A stretch of 64,000 nucleotides of DNA from Massilia cavernae (GCF_003590855.1 NZ_QYUP01000149.1:1-64000); one strand, 5' to 3'; shown: positions 50,718 through 61,466, counted from the first letter of the stretch. Notes: generated from the sequence alone by a model not told the origin. A program made the numbers and translations.

Positions 50718-51281
50718 TTATTTTTGGCCTTCATCGATGTCATCTGCCGACTGGCGGTTGCCCTTGTTGGACAGGCCGGTGTCTTCATCCATAAGTTCAT
50801 CCGCGTGCAGGTGGCCGCGGCTGCCGCCCGTTTGGGTACCTACCCGTTCGAGGCTGTCGCGTGAACCCGACTGTTGCGAATCCGAACGCTTGGAACCTTG
50901 CTGCTGCGAACCAGGCTGTTTGCCCGACTGTTGCGAGTCAGAACGCTGGGAACCTTGCTGCTGGCCCGCCTGCTGCGAACCCTTGTCCTTGGTGGCATAG
51001 GTCTGCGAGCCGGGCTTTTGCGTTGCCTGCTGCTGCGAACCCTTTTGTTGGCTGGATTGCTGGCTGGCGCCCGTTGGCTGGGCTTTGCCTTCACGGCCCC
51101 ACGATGGATCATCCTGGGGCGAACCGGACTGACGGCTACCCTTGTCCTGCGATTGCTGCGACAGGTTCTCCTGGCGCTTGTTGCTTTGGTCCGCACCGCT
51201 GCGCGATGCCGAGAGATCTTTTTCGCTTCCGCCTTTATCCGATTGCTTGCCTTGGTCTCGTTGATTCGAATTCATGTTCAT
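50718..51281 (-). CDS. Low-complexity Gln/Ser/Gly-rich hydrophilic protein
   Basis: A 187-residue protein made of imperfect repeats such as SQQQGSKRSDSQQSGSRD and GSQQAGQQQGSQRSD, with no hydrophobic core. It starts MNMNSNQRDQGKQSDKGG after GGAAATG context. Such hydrophilin-like proteins are often stress-induced; this is inference from composition. It is divergent from the KGG protein at 51640, whose tail has the same composition. Confidence 0.7.
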   Translation of the reverse strand: MNMNSNQRDQGKQSDKGGSEKDLSASRSGADQSNKRQENLSQQSQDKGSRQSGSPQDDPSWGREGKAQPTGASQQSSQQKGSQQQATQKPGSQTYATKDKGSQQAGQQQGSQRSDSQQSGKQPGSQQQGSKRSDSQQSGSRDSLERVGTQTGGSRGHLHADELMDEDTGLSNKGNRQSADDIDEGQK

Positions 51282-51639
51282 TTCCTTTACGGTATTAGGA
51301 GGATCCTGAAGTCCACGACAGCGGGGGAGGTGGCTAACCGTCCAATCCGCACTGGCCTTGCTGGACGACCATCATGCGCGCCGAAGGAGGTCAGCTGTAT
51401 CAGTCCACAGAGCGCACAAATGTAGGACATCGTGCATAAAAAGTTGCAACTCAAAACGTAATTTTTTAAGTGCAATTTCTATCTCATCTAGTCCTACAAA
51501 CTCTTCCAACCATCTCCTATACCTGCATGCATCAGTGGTGCCTATGATGATTTTGCTCGATTACTCATCGGCCCACGGCCGGTGGTCCGAGCAGTTCCGT
51601 CGCGTGGGCGAGGGGGTAATTGGATAAAGGGAGAACACC
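51282..51639. other. Divergent promoter region of two stress-type genes
   Basis: About 360 AT-richer bases between two hydrophilic-protein genes read outward. No gene is supported here. An AAGGAGG at about 51384 lies before no useful start. No clear sigma-70 promoter pair stands out. Confidence 0.4.
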
Positions 51640-52053
51640 ATGGCTACAAACAAACAACAAGGCAGCGGGACCAGCAACAGGGGCTTCGCTTCGATGGACC
51701 CGCAGCGCCAGCGCGAGATTGCCAGCCAGGGCGGCAAAGCAGCCCATGAAAAGGGCACTGCGCACGAATTCACTTCGGAAGAAGCCCGCCGCGCCGGCAG
51801 CATGAGCCACGGCAACCGCCAGTCGGCGAATGCCAGCGTCAGCGCAAGTGGTAAGCAGCCTAGCCGCCAGGGCGGCAAGCAACAACCGGAGATGAACCAG
51901 GGCAGCCGCCAGTCTGAAATCAACCAGGGCAGCCGCCAGTCGGACACCCAGCGCAACGAGCAATCCGAGCGCAACCAGGCCAGCAATCAGGCCAGCAACC
52001 AGCGTGGCCGCGACGACAGCCGCAGCGGCAGCAAATCAGGCAGCGACAGCTAG
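51640..52053 (+). CDS. KGG-domain stress-induced protein
   Basis: A 137-residue hydrophilic protein. The N-terminal part has the KGG/GsiB-type motif (GFASMDPQRQREIASQGGKA then HEFTSEEARRAGSM). The C-terminal 80 residues are Gln/Asn/Ser-rich repeats (QGSRQSEINQGSRQSD). KGG proteins accumulate under acid, desiccation or general stress. GGGAGAACACC precedes the ATG. A terminator follows within 25 bases. Confidence 0.85.
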   Translation: MATNKQQGSGTSNRGFASMDPQRQREIASQGGKAAHEKGTAHEFTSEEARRAGSMSHGNRQSANASVSASGKQPSRQGGKQQPEMNQGSRQSEINQGSRQSDTQRNEQSERNQASNQASNQRGRDDSRSGSKSGSDS

Positions 52054-52076
52054 GATCGCGCCGAACTGACACAGGA

Positions 52077-52110
52077 CGGGGAGCTGCGGCTTCCCGTTTT
52101 GTTTTTTGGC
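52077..52110 (+). terminator. Terminator after the KGG gene
   Basis: ACGGGGAGC pairs with GCTTCCCGT (one G-T pair) around TGCG and is followed by TTTGTTTTTT. Confidence 0.85.
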
Positions 52111-52175
52111 CAAATTGCCCTACGGATAGGTTAGAATCGTCGCGCCTGTTTTTATACCCACAAGGAAGCGCTGTC

Positions 52176-52580
52176 GTGAAAAGCCCGATAATCCGTGAAG
52201 TAAAAAGCCTGAATATGGCGTGTGACCGCATCGGCAACCTGCTGCTGACGAAATTCGCCTGCAATGGCGCCCGAGATACGTCGATCCACATTCCTGCGAC
52301 GATTGTGTTCTGGCTGCTGAAACACCTGCCTGTCAACCAGGACCCCAACCTGCCGCAGCCTCCGGGGCTGCCGCGCATCGATCAATACGACTGGGAAGAC
52401 CCGAGCGTGGTACGTGCCTACACGGTGAACTGCAAGCAGTTCCACGACGCCATCCGCATGACCTTTGCGATGGAACAAGGTCCGGACCTGACCGTGCTGC
52501 TTAATCGCTCCAACGTCGAACTGATGCGCCAGATGATGAACGCGTACAGCAAGGACCTGATCGACCTCGAGGTGCAGTAA
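52176..52580 (+). CDS. Conserved hypothetical protein (134 aa)
   Basis: A 134-residue protein from GTG 52176 (CAAGGAAG upstream). Helical; DTSIHIPATIVFWLLKHLPV and a C-terminal NVELMRQMMNAYSKDLIDL. No membrane segment or metal motif. I do not recognise the family. Single gene between a terminator and the carboxypeptidase. Confidence 0.7.
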   Translation: MKSPIIREVKSLNMACDRIGNLLLTKFACNGARDTSIHIPATIVFWLLKHLPVNQDPNLPQPPGLPRIDQYDWEDPSVVRAYTVNCKQFHDAIRMTFAMEQGPDLTVLLNRSNVELMRQMMNAYSKDLIDLEVQ

Positions 52581-52661
52581 AAGCGCACCGCCGGCGCGCA
52601 TCTGGCGGTGCGCGTGCGGTATCATTCTGTTCTTTTTGACACATCCACAAAAGGATCAGAC

Positions 52662-53783
52662 ATGCCAATCAAAATCAGCCAGCATTTCGACTCCGGCGCC
52701 ATCGAAGTGGTGCAGGCCGACAGCGCCAAGCAGATCGACCTGAACCTGCGCAGCGATTCGCACGCGGACATCCACCAGTGGTTCCACTTCCGCCTGCAAG
52801 GCGCGCGCGGCCAGGCATGCACGATCCGATTCCTCAACGCCGGCCAGGCGACCTACGCCAAGGGCTTCGAAGACTACAAGGTCTGCGCCAGCTACGATAC
52901 TGAAAACTGGTTCCGCGTGCCGACCACCTTCGACGGCCAGGTCATGACCGTCACCCACACCCCTGAACTCGATAGCGTCTACTACGCCTACTTCGAGCCG
53001 TATTCGTGGGAACGCCACCTGCGCCTGCTGGGCGAAGTGGCCGAGAACCCGATCGCGCGCGTGCAGGACATCGGCACCACCATCGACGGCCGTGACATGA
53101 ACCTGGTTGTCATTGGCAATCCGGCTGCGGAGAAGAAGATCTGGGTGATCGCACGCCAGCACCCGGGCGAAACGATGGCCGAATGGTTCGTCGAAGGCAT
53201 GATGGACGCGCTGCTGGACAACGCCAACCCGATCGCGCGCAAGCTGCTGCAGCGCGCCGTGTTCTACATCGTACCGAACATGAACCCGGACGGCTCGGTG
53301 CGCGGCAACCTGCGCACCAACGCGGCCGGCGCGAACCTGAACCGCGAATGGATGACGCCGACGCTGGAGCGCAGCCCTGAAGTGCTGTGCGTGAAGAACA
53401 AGATCCACGAGACCGGCGTCGACATGTTCTTCGACATCCACGGCGACGAAGCGCTGCCGTACAACTTCGTGGCCGGTAACGAGATGCTGGCAGACTTCAC
53501 GCCGGAGCGCGAGGCACGCCAGAAGGCCTTCGTCGACCAGTACATGGCCGCCAGCCCGGACTTCCAGAACGTATATGGCTACGCAGCCTCCAAGTACAAC
53601 GAAGAACTGCTGACGCTCGCATCGAAGTACATCGGCCACACCTTCAAGTGCCTGTCGCTGACGCTGGAAATGCCGTTCAAGGACAACGCCGACCTGCCCG
53701 ACCAGTACACCGGCTGGAACGGCGCGCGCAGCAGCGAGCTTGGCGCGGCGATCCTGCAGCCTATCCTCAGTTCCCTGGACTGA
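52662..53783 (+). CDS. M14-family zinc carboxypeptidase (cytosolic, Nna1-like)
   Basis: A 373-residue peptidase. An N-terminal beta domain (about 1-115) precedes the catalytic domain with ARQHPGETMAEWFVEGMMD (zinc His and Glu), PNMNPDGSVRGNLRTNAAGA, the third ligand in FFDIHGDEALPYN and the catalytic Glu in LSLTLEMPFKDN. This build matches bacterial cytosolic carboxypeptidases of the M14D group. AAAGGATCAGAC precedes ATG 52662. The CYTH gene follows after two bases. Confidence 0.92.
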   Translation: MPIKISQHFDSGAIEVVQADSAKQIDLNLRSDSHADIHQWFHFRLQGARGQACTIRFLNAGQATYAKGFEDYKVCASYDTENWFRVPTTFDGQVMTVTHTPELDSVYYAYFEPYSWERHLRLLGEVAENPIARVQDIGTTIDGRDMNLVVIGNPAAEKKIWVIARQHPGETMAEWFVEGMMDALLDNANPIARKLLQRAVFYIVPNMNPDGSVRGNLRTNAAGANLNREWMTPTLERSPEVLCVKNKIHETGVDMFFDIHGDEALPYNFVAGNEMLADFTPEREARQKAFVDQYMAASPDFQNVYGYAASKYNEELLTLASKYIGHTFKCLSLTLEMPFKDNADLPDQYTGWNGARSSELGAAILQPILSSLD

Positions 53784-53785
53784 GC

Positions 53786-54250
53786 ATGGGCGTCGAGATC
53801 GAACGCAAGTTCCTTCTGACCGGTGACGACTGGCGCAGCCTGGGTGAGCCCGTGCTGCTGCGCCAGGGCTACCTGTCGTCGCAGCCCGACCGCGTGGTGC
53901 GCGTGCGCATAGAAGGCGAACGCGCCACCATGACCATCAAGGGCCGCAGCAGCGGCGCCACGCGCGGCGAGTGGGAGTACGAAATTCCGCTGGCTGATGC
54001 GAACGAGCTGCTGGACCAGCTGTGCGAAAAACCCATCATCGAAAAGTACCGGCGCCGCATCCCGCATGCGGGGCTGACCTGGGAAGTGGATGAATTCCTG
54101 GGCGCGAACAAGGGCCTGATGTTCGCGGAAGTGGAACTCGAATCCGAAGACCAGCAGTTCGGCAAGCCGTCGTGGATAGGCGAAGAAGTCACCCACGACG
54201 CGCGCTACTACAACTCAAGCCTGATCCGCCTGCCGTTCTCGCAGTGGTAG
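53786..54250 (+). CDS. CYTH-domain protein (triphosphate tunnel family)
   Basis: A 154-residue CYTH protein with the diagnostic EIERKF (ExExK) at its N-terminus, and alternating charged strands VVRVRIEGERATMTIKG, GEWEYEIP, IEKYRRRI and FAEVELESEDQQF that line the tunnel. Such enzymes hydrolyse inorganic triphosphate or related compounds. Directly follows, and is probably coupled to, the carboxypeptidase. Confidence 0.92.
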   Translation: MGVEIERKFLLTGDDWRSLGEPVLLRQGYLSSQPDRVVRVRIEGERATMTIKGRSSGATRGEWEYEIPLADANELLDQLCEKPIIEKYRRRIPHAGLTWEVDEFLGANKGLMFAEVELESEDQQFGKPSWIGEEVTHDARYYNSSLIRLPFSQW

Positions 54251-54278
54251 GCGGCGCTTTACCTCCATAAGGCCGAAC

Positions 54279-55424
54279 ATGACCCCATCCCGCCGTACCG
54301 CGTTGCGCCTGTGCGTCGCGCTTGCCGCATCGACCGCCATCAGCGCATTCGCACAATCTGGTCCTTATTTCCCGCCAGCCGGTACATGGGCCAAGAAGTC
54401 GCCCGCGGAACTGGGGATGGACGCGGCCAAGCTGGCGGAAGCCGTCAGCTACGCGCAGCAGCACGAGACCGAGCGACCGCTCGACCTGTCGGACCAGGAG
54501 CGCGTCTTCGGTTCGCTGCTCGGCTCGATGCCGACGAGGCGCGCGAAGACCAACGGCGTGGTGATCTACAAGGGCTACGTGGTTGCGGAGTTTGGCGACA
54601 CGGCGGCGGTGGACCCGACCTATTCGGTGGCGAAGAGCATGCTGGCCACGGTGACCGGCGTGGCGCTGCGCGACGGGCGTATCGCTTCGCTCGACCAGCC
54701 AGTTGGGGCGACGGTCAAGGACGGCGGCTACGAGTCGCCGAGCAATGCAGTGGTGACGTGGAAGATGCACCTGCAGCAGGAGTCGGAGTGGGAAGGCACG
54801 ATGTGGGGCAAGAAGGACGACTTCATCGGCAAGGAGGCTTTCGGCTCGGGCGAGCGCAAGCCGCGCACGCTGAAGCAGCCGGGCGAGTTCTACGAGTACA
54901 ACGACGTGCGCATCAACCGCTTCGCGCTGTCGCTGCTGCGCGTGATGGACAAGAGCGTACCGGACGCGTTCCAGCAGGAGGTGATGGACCCGATCGGCGC
55001 TTCGTCGTCGTGGAAGTGGGTGCCATATGCGAACAGCTATGTGGAACAGGGCGGCAAACGCATGCCGTCGGTCAGCGGCGGTACGCGCTGGGGCGGCGGC
55101 ATGTGGATCAATTCGTGGGACATGGCGCGCTTTGGCTACCTGTGGCTGCGCGGCGGGCAGTGGGGCGGCAAGCAGCTGCTGCAGCCCGCGTATGTGAAGG
55201 CGGCGCTGACGCCGAGTGGGCACGGGCCGGATTATGGTTACCTGTGGTGGCTGAACACGAAGGGGAAGAACCTGCCAGGGCTTCCCACCAACGCTTTTGC
55301 CGCGCTGGGGGCGGGCAGCAATACGATTACGGTGTCGCCGGATCATGACCTGGTGGTCGTGTGGCGCTGGCATTCGGGGAACTCGGGGGAGTTTGCGAAG
55401 CGGGTGATTGCAGCCATCAAATAG
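54279..55424 (+). CDS. Exported serine hydrolase, beta-lactamase/PBP fold
   Basis: A 381-residue protein with a signal peptide carrying a twin-arginine-like SRRTALRL and ending near AFAQS. Catalytic motifs are SVAK (SxxK, nucleophilic Ser at about 118) and YEYN (YxN). The family includes esterases, D-aminopeptidases and class C beta-lactamase relatives, so an antibiotic target cannot be assumed. GGCCGAACATGACC context gives a weak ribosome site. Neighbours are unrelated. Confidence 0.88.
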   Translation: MTPSRRTALRLCVALAASTAISAFAQSGPYFPPAGTWAKKSPAELGMDAAKLAEAVSYAQQHETERPLDLSDQERVFGSLLGSMPTRRAKTNGVVIYKGYVVAEFGDTAAVDPTYSVAKSMLATVTGVALRDGRIASLDQPVGATVKDGGYESPSNAVVTWKMHLQQESEWEGTMWGKKDDFIGKEAFGSGERKPRTLKQPGEFYEYNDVRINRFALSLLRVMDKSVPDAFQQEVMDPIGASSSWKWVPYANSYVEQGGKRMPSVSGGTRWGGGMWINSWDMARFGYLWLRGGQWGGKQLLQPAYVKAALTPSGHGPDYGYLWWLNTKGKNLPGLPTNAFAALGAGSNTITVSPDHDLVVVWRWHSGNSGEFAKRVIAAIK

Positions 55425-55433
55425 GAGTCCTGA

Positions 55434-56192
55434 TTGAAGACAGCACGTTCGCGGTTTCATCGGAGTGAAGAGATTCGCCGGATAAAGGGCGATTTGGAGC
55501 GGGATAGTTATCCGCGCTTGCAGATGTTCCTACTGGTCGCGCTGACGGGTGGAGCGGGGTTCTTCGCTTCGTTCGTGATGCTCCGCACGGGCATCGTCGA
55601 GATGTGGATTCGGTACTTGCTGTCATTCGGCGTGGCGTATGTGGTGTTCCTGTTCCTTCTGTGGCTTTGGCTGCGGACGAAGGCCAACGATTACATCGAC
55701 GTTATCGACGTCAGCGGGCTACCCACCTGGAGTCACGACGCGCCGACGCCGGTCTATAGCGGCAAGGGAGGCACGTTTGATGGCGATGGAGCCAGTGGCT
55801 CGTACGAACTCGCATCTGATGCCACCCTGCGAAGCGCCGAGCCTGCGGGCATTACCGATAACGCGCTCGGATCGGTGGCGGACGCGGACGAATTCGCGAT
55901 TCCGCTGGGCGTTATTCTGGTTCTCGCAGCGATTCTTTTCTCCTCGCTGTTCATGGTCTATTCGGCGCCGCTGCTTTTTGCGGAACTTGCAGTGGATGGC
56001 CTGCTGTCGGCGAGCCTGTACCGGCGCCTGCGCGGTCTCGAGACACGGCACTGGCTCGAAACCGCTTTGCGAAAGACTGCGTTGCCCTTCGCAATGACGG
56101 CTATTGCCATTTCCGCGGCTGGATGGACAATGGCCCACAATGCCCCGGGTACGCATTCCGTCGGCGAGTTCCTCACGGAGCGCTCGCAATAG
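55434..56192 (+). CDS. Membrane protein of unknown function
   Basis: A 252-residue protein starting at TTG 55434 nine bases after the hydrolase stop (AGGAG upstream). Two helices at about 30-50 and 60-85, a soluble loop with Gly/Ser-rich GTFDGDGASGSYELASD, then two more helices (about 158-180 and 215-235). No family recognised. Probably co-transcribed with the hydrolase. Confidence 0.75.
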   Translation: MKTARSRFHRSEEIRRIKGDLERDSYPRLQMFLLVALTGGAGFFASFVMLRTGIVEMWIRYLLSFGVAYVVFLFLLWLWLRTKANDYIDVIDVSGLPTWSHDAPTPVYSGKGGTFDGDGASGSYELASDATLRSAEPAGITDNALGSVADADEFAIPLGVILVLAAILFSSLFMVYSAPLLFAELAVDGLLSASLYRRLRGLETRHWLETALRKTALPFAMTAIAISAAGWTMAHNAPGTHSVGEFLTERSQ

Positions 56193-56287
56193 TGCGCTAT
56201 CGGTCCGAAGCGAAAGTCGGCAAGGCACCTCGGGTTCCGCTATGCGACAGTTTACGCTATGAGTCATTTGACCTTCACCGCTGCTAG

Positions 56288-57503
56288 GGAAGCGCTGATC
56301 AATTGACGTTTCTGGCGCCGCGTCCGTTTTTCGAACAGACGGATTCATCCAACTGCGCGATTGCGGAATCGGCGCTACCAGAAATCGCTTCTATTCGGTA
56401 AATCGGCCCTGCATTTCGCGCTTTTGCGCGCTCAAGACGCAACTCGGGATTCAGATATCGTGAACCGCCTACCCGCCAGGAGCAGATTGGCAAAGCCGAA
56501 CAACGTGAACAGTTGTGCGGTGTTCTTCGCCAAGCCACGGTAGCGAACCTTGCGATGACGGAACAGGTTCTTCACAACATGGAACGGATGCTCCACCTTT
56601 GCCCGCACGCTGGCCTTGAGATGTTCGAGTTTTTCCATCCTGCGTCCAAGCTTGTTGTTGGGCAGCGCCTTGCGTTTGGAGCGCTTCATCGCGACATGCC
56701 AGGTGACCGCCTTGCCTTGGTTCTCTTCGCGCTTTTCCACGCCCTGGTAGCCTGCGTCGCCGAGTGCGGCCACTTCGTCGCCATGCAGCAGCGCGTGCGC
56801 TTGCGTTACGTCGCTGACGTTGCCGGCGGTGACGACGACGGTGTGCGTCAACCCCGACGTAGCATCAACGCCGATATGGGCCTTGAGGCCGAAGTGCCAA
56901 TCATTCCCCTTCTTCGACTGGTGCATTTCCGCATCGCGCTTCTTGTCTTTGTTCTTGGTCGATGGGGACGCTGCGATCAGCGTTGCATCGACAATCGTAC
57001 CCTCGCGCATGATCAAACCCTTCTCCGCCAAGTGGCCGTTGATCGTGTCAAAGATCTTGCGCGTCAGTTCATTTTTCTCAAGTAGTCGGCGGAATTTCAG
57101 CAAGGTCGTTGCGTCCGGAGCGGATTCGCGATTGAGGTCAATGCCGACGAAACCACGGATCGCCTGGCTATCGTAGATCGCGTCCTCAATGCCCTCGTCG
57201 GACAATCCAAAGCACTGCTGGGCCACGTACATGCGCAGCATGCGCGCCAGTCCAACCGGCGGGCGTCCGGCACCTACAACCTTTGGATAGAAGGGCTCGA
57301 TCATTTGATGCAATTGCGACCAAGGCGTCACCTTGTCGATCTCAGCCAGGAAGCGATCACGCCGCGTCAGCTCTTTCTTGGCTGCGTATTCGAGGTCGGA
57401 AAAACTCTTCTGCATGGTCGACTGGTCAATGGTGAACGTGGCATCATTGTCTCAGGTCTTGCGCGCCGTCGGAACCGGCCCCGGAGAATAAATCAGCGTT
57501 TCC
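56288..57503 (-). mobile_element. IS5-family element
   Basis: 1216 bases with terminal inverted repeats starting GGAAGCGCTGATC (left) and, reversed, GGAAACGCTGATT (right). CTAG flanks both ends (56284-56287, 57504-57507), the 4-bp YTAR duplication of the IS5 subgroup. One intact transposase inside. Confidence 0.93.
56432..57415 (-). CDS. IS5-family transposase
   Basis: A 327-residue DDE transposase: N-terminal DUF772 region (MIEPFYPKVVGAGRPPVGLA), then TIVDATLIAASPSTKNKDKK (first Asp), LGDAGYQGVEKREE (second Asp) and VRAKVEHPFHVVKNLFRHRK with the catalytic Glu. Frame intact and normal length, so the element is probably functional. Confidence 0.95.
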   Translation of the reverse strand: MQKSFSDLEYAAKKELTRRDRFLAEIDKVTPWSQLHQMIEPFYPKVVGAGRPPVGLARMLRMYVAQQCFGLSDEGIEDAIYDSQAIRGFVGIDLNRESAPDATTLLKFRRLLEKNELTRKIFDTINGHLAEKGLIMREGTIVDATLIAASPSTKNKDKKRDAEMHQSKKGNDWHFGLKAHIGVDATSGLTHTVVVTAGNVSDVTQAHALLHGDEVAALGDAGYQGVEKREENQGKAVTWHVAMKRSKRKALPNNKLGRRMEKLEHLKASVRAKVEHPFHVVKNLFRHRKVRYRGLAKNTAQLFTLFGFANLLLAGRRFTISESRVAS

Positions 57504-57639
57504 CTAGACCACAAGGATGATGATCTGTAACAATTGGTTAGTTTTTTCGGTTGTGCCGCCACATATACTATTGGCCTTACCACGCGGCGTTAGCAACGCT
57601 TCGTTAAATCGCGGGCTTCGCGACCGGTAAGAATATCTA

Positions 57640-57972
57640 ATGAACGAGGGGAAGTTTGTGTTTTCTTTGGCAGCATATACGGTTACGATCAACAAAACGG
57701 GGTCGAAAAAATCTTTACCACTTGACGCTTTCGATGGAAGCACGAGCTTCCTAGAAATGTTGCATGATTTCATCAAGTCGAGACGCGGATCCGACGTGAC
57801 ATACGCTCACAAGAAACGGATTCTGCGTTTTGCTGCCGTTGATAAGATCCAAAGTGATGCCTTCACCGCCAAATTGCAAACGGGTGAGTACGGTTTTACC
57901 AGTGATCTGTATGATACTAATCTCAAAGCAAATGCCTACAACAGGAAGATGTCTGAAGCGGAAATGTTGCCG
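57640..57972 (+). pseudogene. 5' part of an unrecognised gene split by IS3
   Basis: 111 codons from ATG 57640 (MNEGKFVFSLAAYTVTINKT) to the insertion site. Joining base 57972 to 61504 (one CCG target copy removed) keeps the frame open and gives a 243-residue protein ending in the Tn5-like element: ...SEAEMLP then FLLHAYFPKGRAQGALIF. Low GC relative to the core. The family is not recognised. A weak ribosome site (GAATATCTA context) precedes the ATG; the start could be elsewhere. Confidence 0.75.
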
Positions 57973-57980
57973 TGTGGTGG

Positions 57981-58462
57981 TCAAGTAAATTCGGACACAA
58001 CGATAGGTTTTTTTGCTGCCATGTTCCGTTCGTAGACGGAGGGCGGCAGATTGCCCAGAACTGAGTGCAGACGTTCGCTGTTGTAGAAGCCGACGATGTA
58101 GGCGGCGATATCGACCTTGGCCTCAGCGTGGTTGGCGTATTCTCGCTGCCACACGCGTTCCATTTTGAGGTTCAGGAAGAAGCGTTCGGCGACGGCGTTG
58201 TCCCAGCAGTTCCCTTTGCGGCTCATGCTGCAGATGAAGCCGTGGCTGGCCAATTTCGCCTGGTACTGAGCACTGGCGTACTGGCTGCCGCGGTCTGAAT
58301 GAACGATCAATCCTTCGCCCGGCCGCCGCTGTTGAACCGCCATGTGCAGAGCATCGCAAACCAGCTTGGCTGGCATGTTCGGTGCCATGGCCCAACCGAC
58401 CACCTTGCGCGAGAACAGGTCGATCACCACCGCCAGGTATAGCCAGCCGGCGCCGGTCCGGA
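57981..58462 (-). CDS. IS3 transposase OrfB, 3' exon
   Basis: The C-terminal 160 codons of OrfB: from VRTGAGWLYLAVVIDLFSRK to the stop, with the second catalytic Asp in VHSDRGSQYASAQYQ and the Glu in NAVAERFFLNLKMERV. It lacks its own start. Splicing out 58463-60740 joins it in frame to the 5' exon (403 + 482 = 885 bases = 295 codons), so the transposase can be made only if the intron is removed. Confidence 0.88.
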
Positions 58463-58550
58463 GTAGAGTAAGAGGCAGGGCGTAGTCGAACTATTTCCCT
58501 GCCTCTCCTCTCCGAACCGGACTTGCACCTTTCAGTGCATCCGGCTCTCC
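58463..58550 (-). ncRNA. Group II intron domains V and VI
   Basis: On the minus strand a stem begins GAGCCGGATGCACTGAAAGG and closes with CAAGTCCGGTTC (58513-58546), the domain V shape with the GAAA tetraloop-like turn. A second hairpin, GAGGCAGGG with CCCTGCCTC (58473-58507), is domain VI, followed by the 3' splice site. Confidence 0.8.
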
Positions 58551-58552
58551 AT

Positions 58553-60084
58553 TTAAGTGCTGCTCATAGCAAAGGCAACATCGGCGTATCGCGACTCAAT
58601 CGTTCGTCGCGCTACGTCGCGCACGATGTACGGATTTTCCGACGAGGTCCGCCATCTGAATTGCCCCTTACGGCTTGTGATGAGGCGCCGAAGCGCTATC
58701 GCTCCATACCAGCCACGACTGTTACGACCTTCTACTACCCATGTCTTTGCTTGCCCCGGTTCTGGTTCACAGACATGGTCGCGCATTAGTGACGGGAAGC
58801 CCCGTCGATACTTACGCGCAAGCCAATACCCAAATTTCCAGAAGACAGTGCGATCCAGCTTGCTAAACATGGTGGCTGTAAAGTCGGTGTACTGATAGAA
58901 GTTCGCCCATCCCGCAAGTTGCCGATTCAGGCTTTCCACGACATCCATCCGGTTTGCACCATAATCGCCTGACAGTTGCTTGACCAGTTTCTCGGCAAAG
59001 CGTCGGTACTTCTCCCACGGTATTGTGCTGACAGGCCGCATGCGACCGCGTGGACCTCGCTTACGGATGATGCGATGGCCGAGGAATACGAAGCCATCGT
59101 TGACATGCGTAACATGGGTTTTCTCCATGTTCAGCGTTAGTTTGAGTTGGCCTTCCAGAAACCCACGACACGCTTCGCGTACGGCTTCCGCATGCGCCTT
59201 GGTCCCTTTGACGGCTACCACAAAGTCATCAGCGTAACGGCAGTACGATATTGCAGGTATCCACTGCCGATTCTCCCGCACGGCAATGGGCCGCCGATTG
59301 AGAATGCTGAAGTTCCACGCCCCCGGTCTTGGCGCACTTTCTTGCTAAGATAATTCTTCTCCATCCAAGCATCGAATTCATGCAACATGATGTTGGAAAG
59401 CAATGGTGAAATTACCCCGCCTTGTGGAACGCCTTCGCTTGCTGCTCGAAATAGACCGTGATCAACGCATCCTGCCTTGATGAATTTCCAGAGCAGTGCC
59501 AGCAAGCGCTGATCAGCAATACGCTTACGAATCCCCTTCATAAGCAAGCGGTGATGTACGGTATCGAAGTAGCTGGCGAGATCACCTTCGATCACCCAAC
59601 GGCCTGCGGTATTTTCCGTACCACTATCTTGCAGTTGAAGTTTCACGGTACGTATCGCGTGGTGCACACTGCGGGCCGGTCTGAATCCATATGACGCCGG
59701 ATGGAAGTCACTCTCCCATATCGGTTCCATCACCATCAGAATGGCCCTCTGCACAATTCGATCACGAAGACAAGGAATGCCTAACGGCCTCATTTTGCCG
59801 TTCGCTTTCGGAATCAGTACACGTCGTGCTGGCAGCGGGTGGTACGCCCCCGCCAACAGCTCGGAACGGATCGTCGCGAGTTCAGCGTGGAGATGCTCCT
59901 CCATCCGAACCTTGTCAACACCGTCGACGCCCGGCGTCTTGGCTCCGCTGGAAGCCAGCGTGATACGAGCCGCCTCACTAAGCCAGGCGCTGTCGGCGAC
60001 CAGCCTCAGGAGGCGATCGAACTTGCGTTCTTTGTTCTCCGTTGACCATGTCGCCAGCTTGCTTTGCATTTCACTGATTATCAA
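58553..60084 (-). pseudogene. ltrA: Group II intron reverse transcriptase/maturase, one-base frameshift
   Basis: N-terminal half (60084 to about 59325): TPGVDGVDKVRMEEHL, ANGKMRPLGIPCLRDRIVQR, FHPASYGFRPARSVHHAI and GVPQGGVISPLLSNIMLHEF. C-terminal half (to 58553): the YADD motif in CRYADDFVVAVKG and the maturase domain (FWKFGYWLARKYRRGFPSLM). Frame is lost at a run of five G (minus strand, near 59320-59324); adding one G restores GAWNFSILNRRPIAV and a 510-residue protein. No HNH endonuclease is visible. The deletion could be real or a homopolymer error. Confidence 0.9.
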
Positions 60085-60740
60085 AGGTCTTCACCTCATT
60101 GTGGTCAGTTAATCGACCAAGCAAACCACTTAAACTGCCCCCCTTCGCCATGTGACCGGATTTCCCGGCCTCGGACTACTACGAGGGCTCCGCCAGCTTG
60201 CACATCATCGGGGGCACACTCCCTTGGCATCTGCGCAAACCTTCCCCAGTTCACATGCTGGACTTAACGCATGGGCGAGGTTGCCTATCGCAGCCTTTAT
60301 CCTTGCTTTCCGCAAGTCGGCGCGGATGTCATGGTCTAGCTACGCGCTCTCCATGACCCCATGCCGATCAGCATACATGTCTGATCGGCACTCGCGATTC
60401 CAGGTCATACGTATAACTGAAATCGATCCACGCCCTGCCTGTTAAACGGTGTAGGCAGGGGTGACATTTCAACCCTCAGGTACGGATTAATAGGTTCGTG
60501 TTCCTCAACCGTCCCATGCTCAGCCTAGAGATTCATCTTGGCGTAACCGTTTCGCCGCAAATCCCGTTTCCCACGGACTACGTCACCTTGCCAGTGTCAG
60601 CAAGTCACCGCCGCTTCGGCTCACTTTCTCTCGTAGCAGAGAAAGGGCATTCCCGAAAAAAAAACTTGCCGGGTACTGCATTCCAAACATGCTCAAGCAG
60701 CGTCACCCCAATGCAGGCGGGCTACGCTGGCTGGGCGTAC

Positions 60741-61466
<726 letters not shown>

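Larger units (their letters stand above)
58463..60740 (-). mobile_element. Group II intron inside IS3 orfB
   Basis: 2278 bases. Read on the minus strand the 5' end is GTACGCCCAG, close to the GUGYG consensus, and the 3' end is CTCTAC, fitting terminal AY. Exact excision restores the transposase frame across DITY-VRTGAGW. It encodes a reverse transcriptase/maturase and ends in typical domains V and VI. The 5' structured part (about 60085-60740) would be domains I-IV. Confidence 0.9.

Noticed and set aside
54279-55424. Class C beta-lactamase resistance gene
   Set aside because: SxxK and YxN are shared by many esterases and peptidases of this fold; nothing points to antibiotic hydrolysis.
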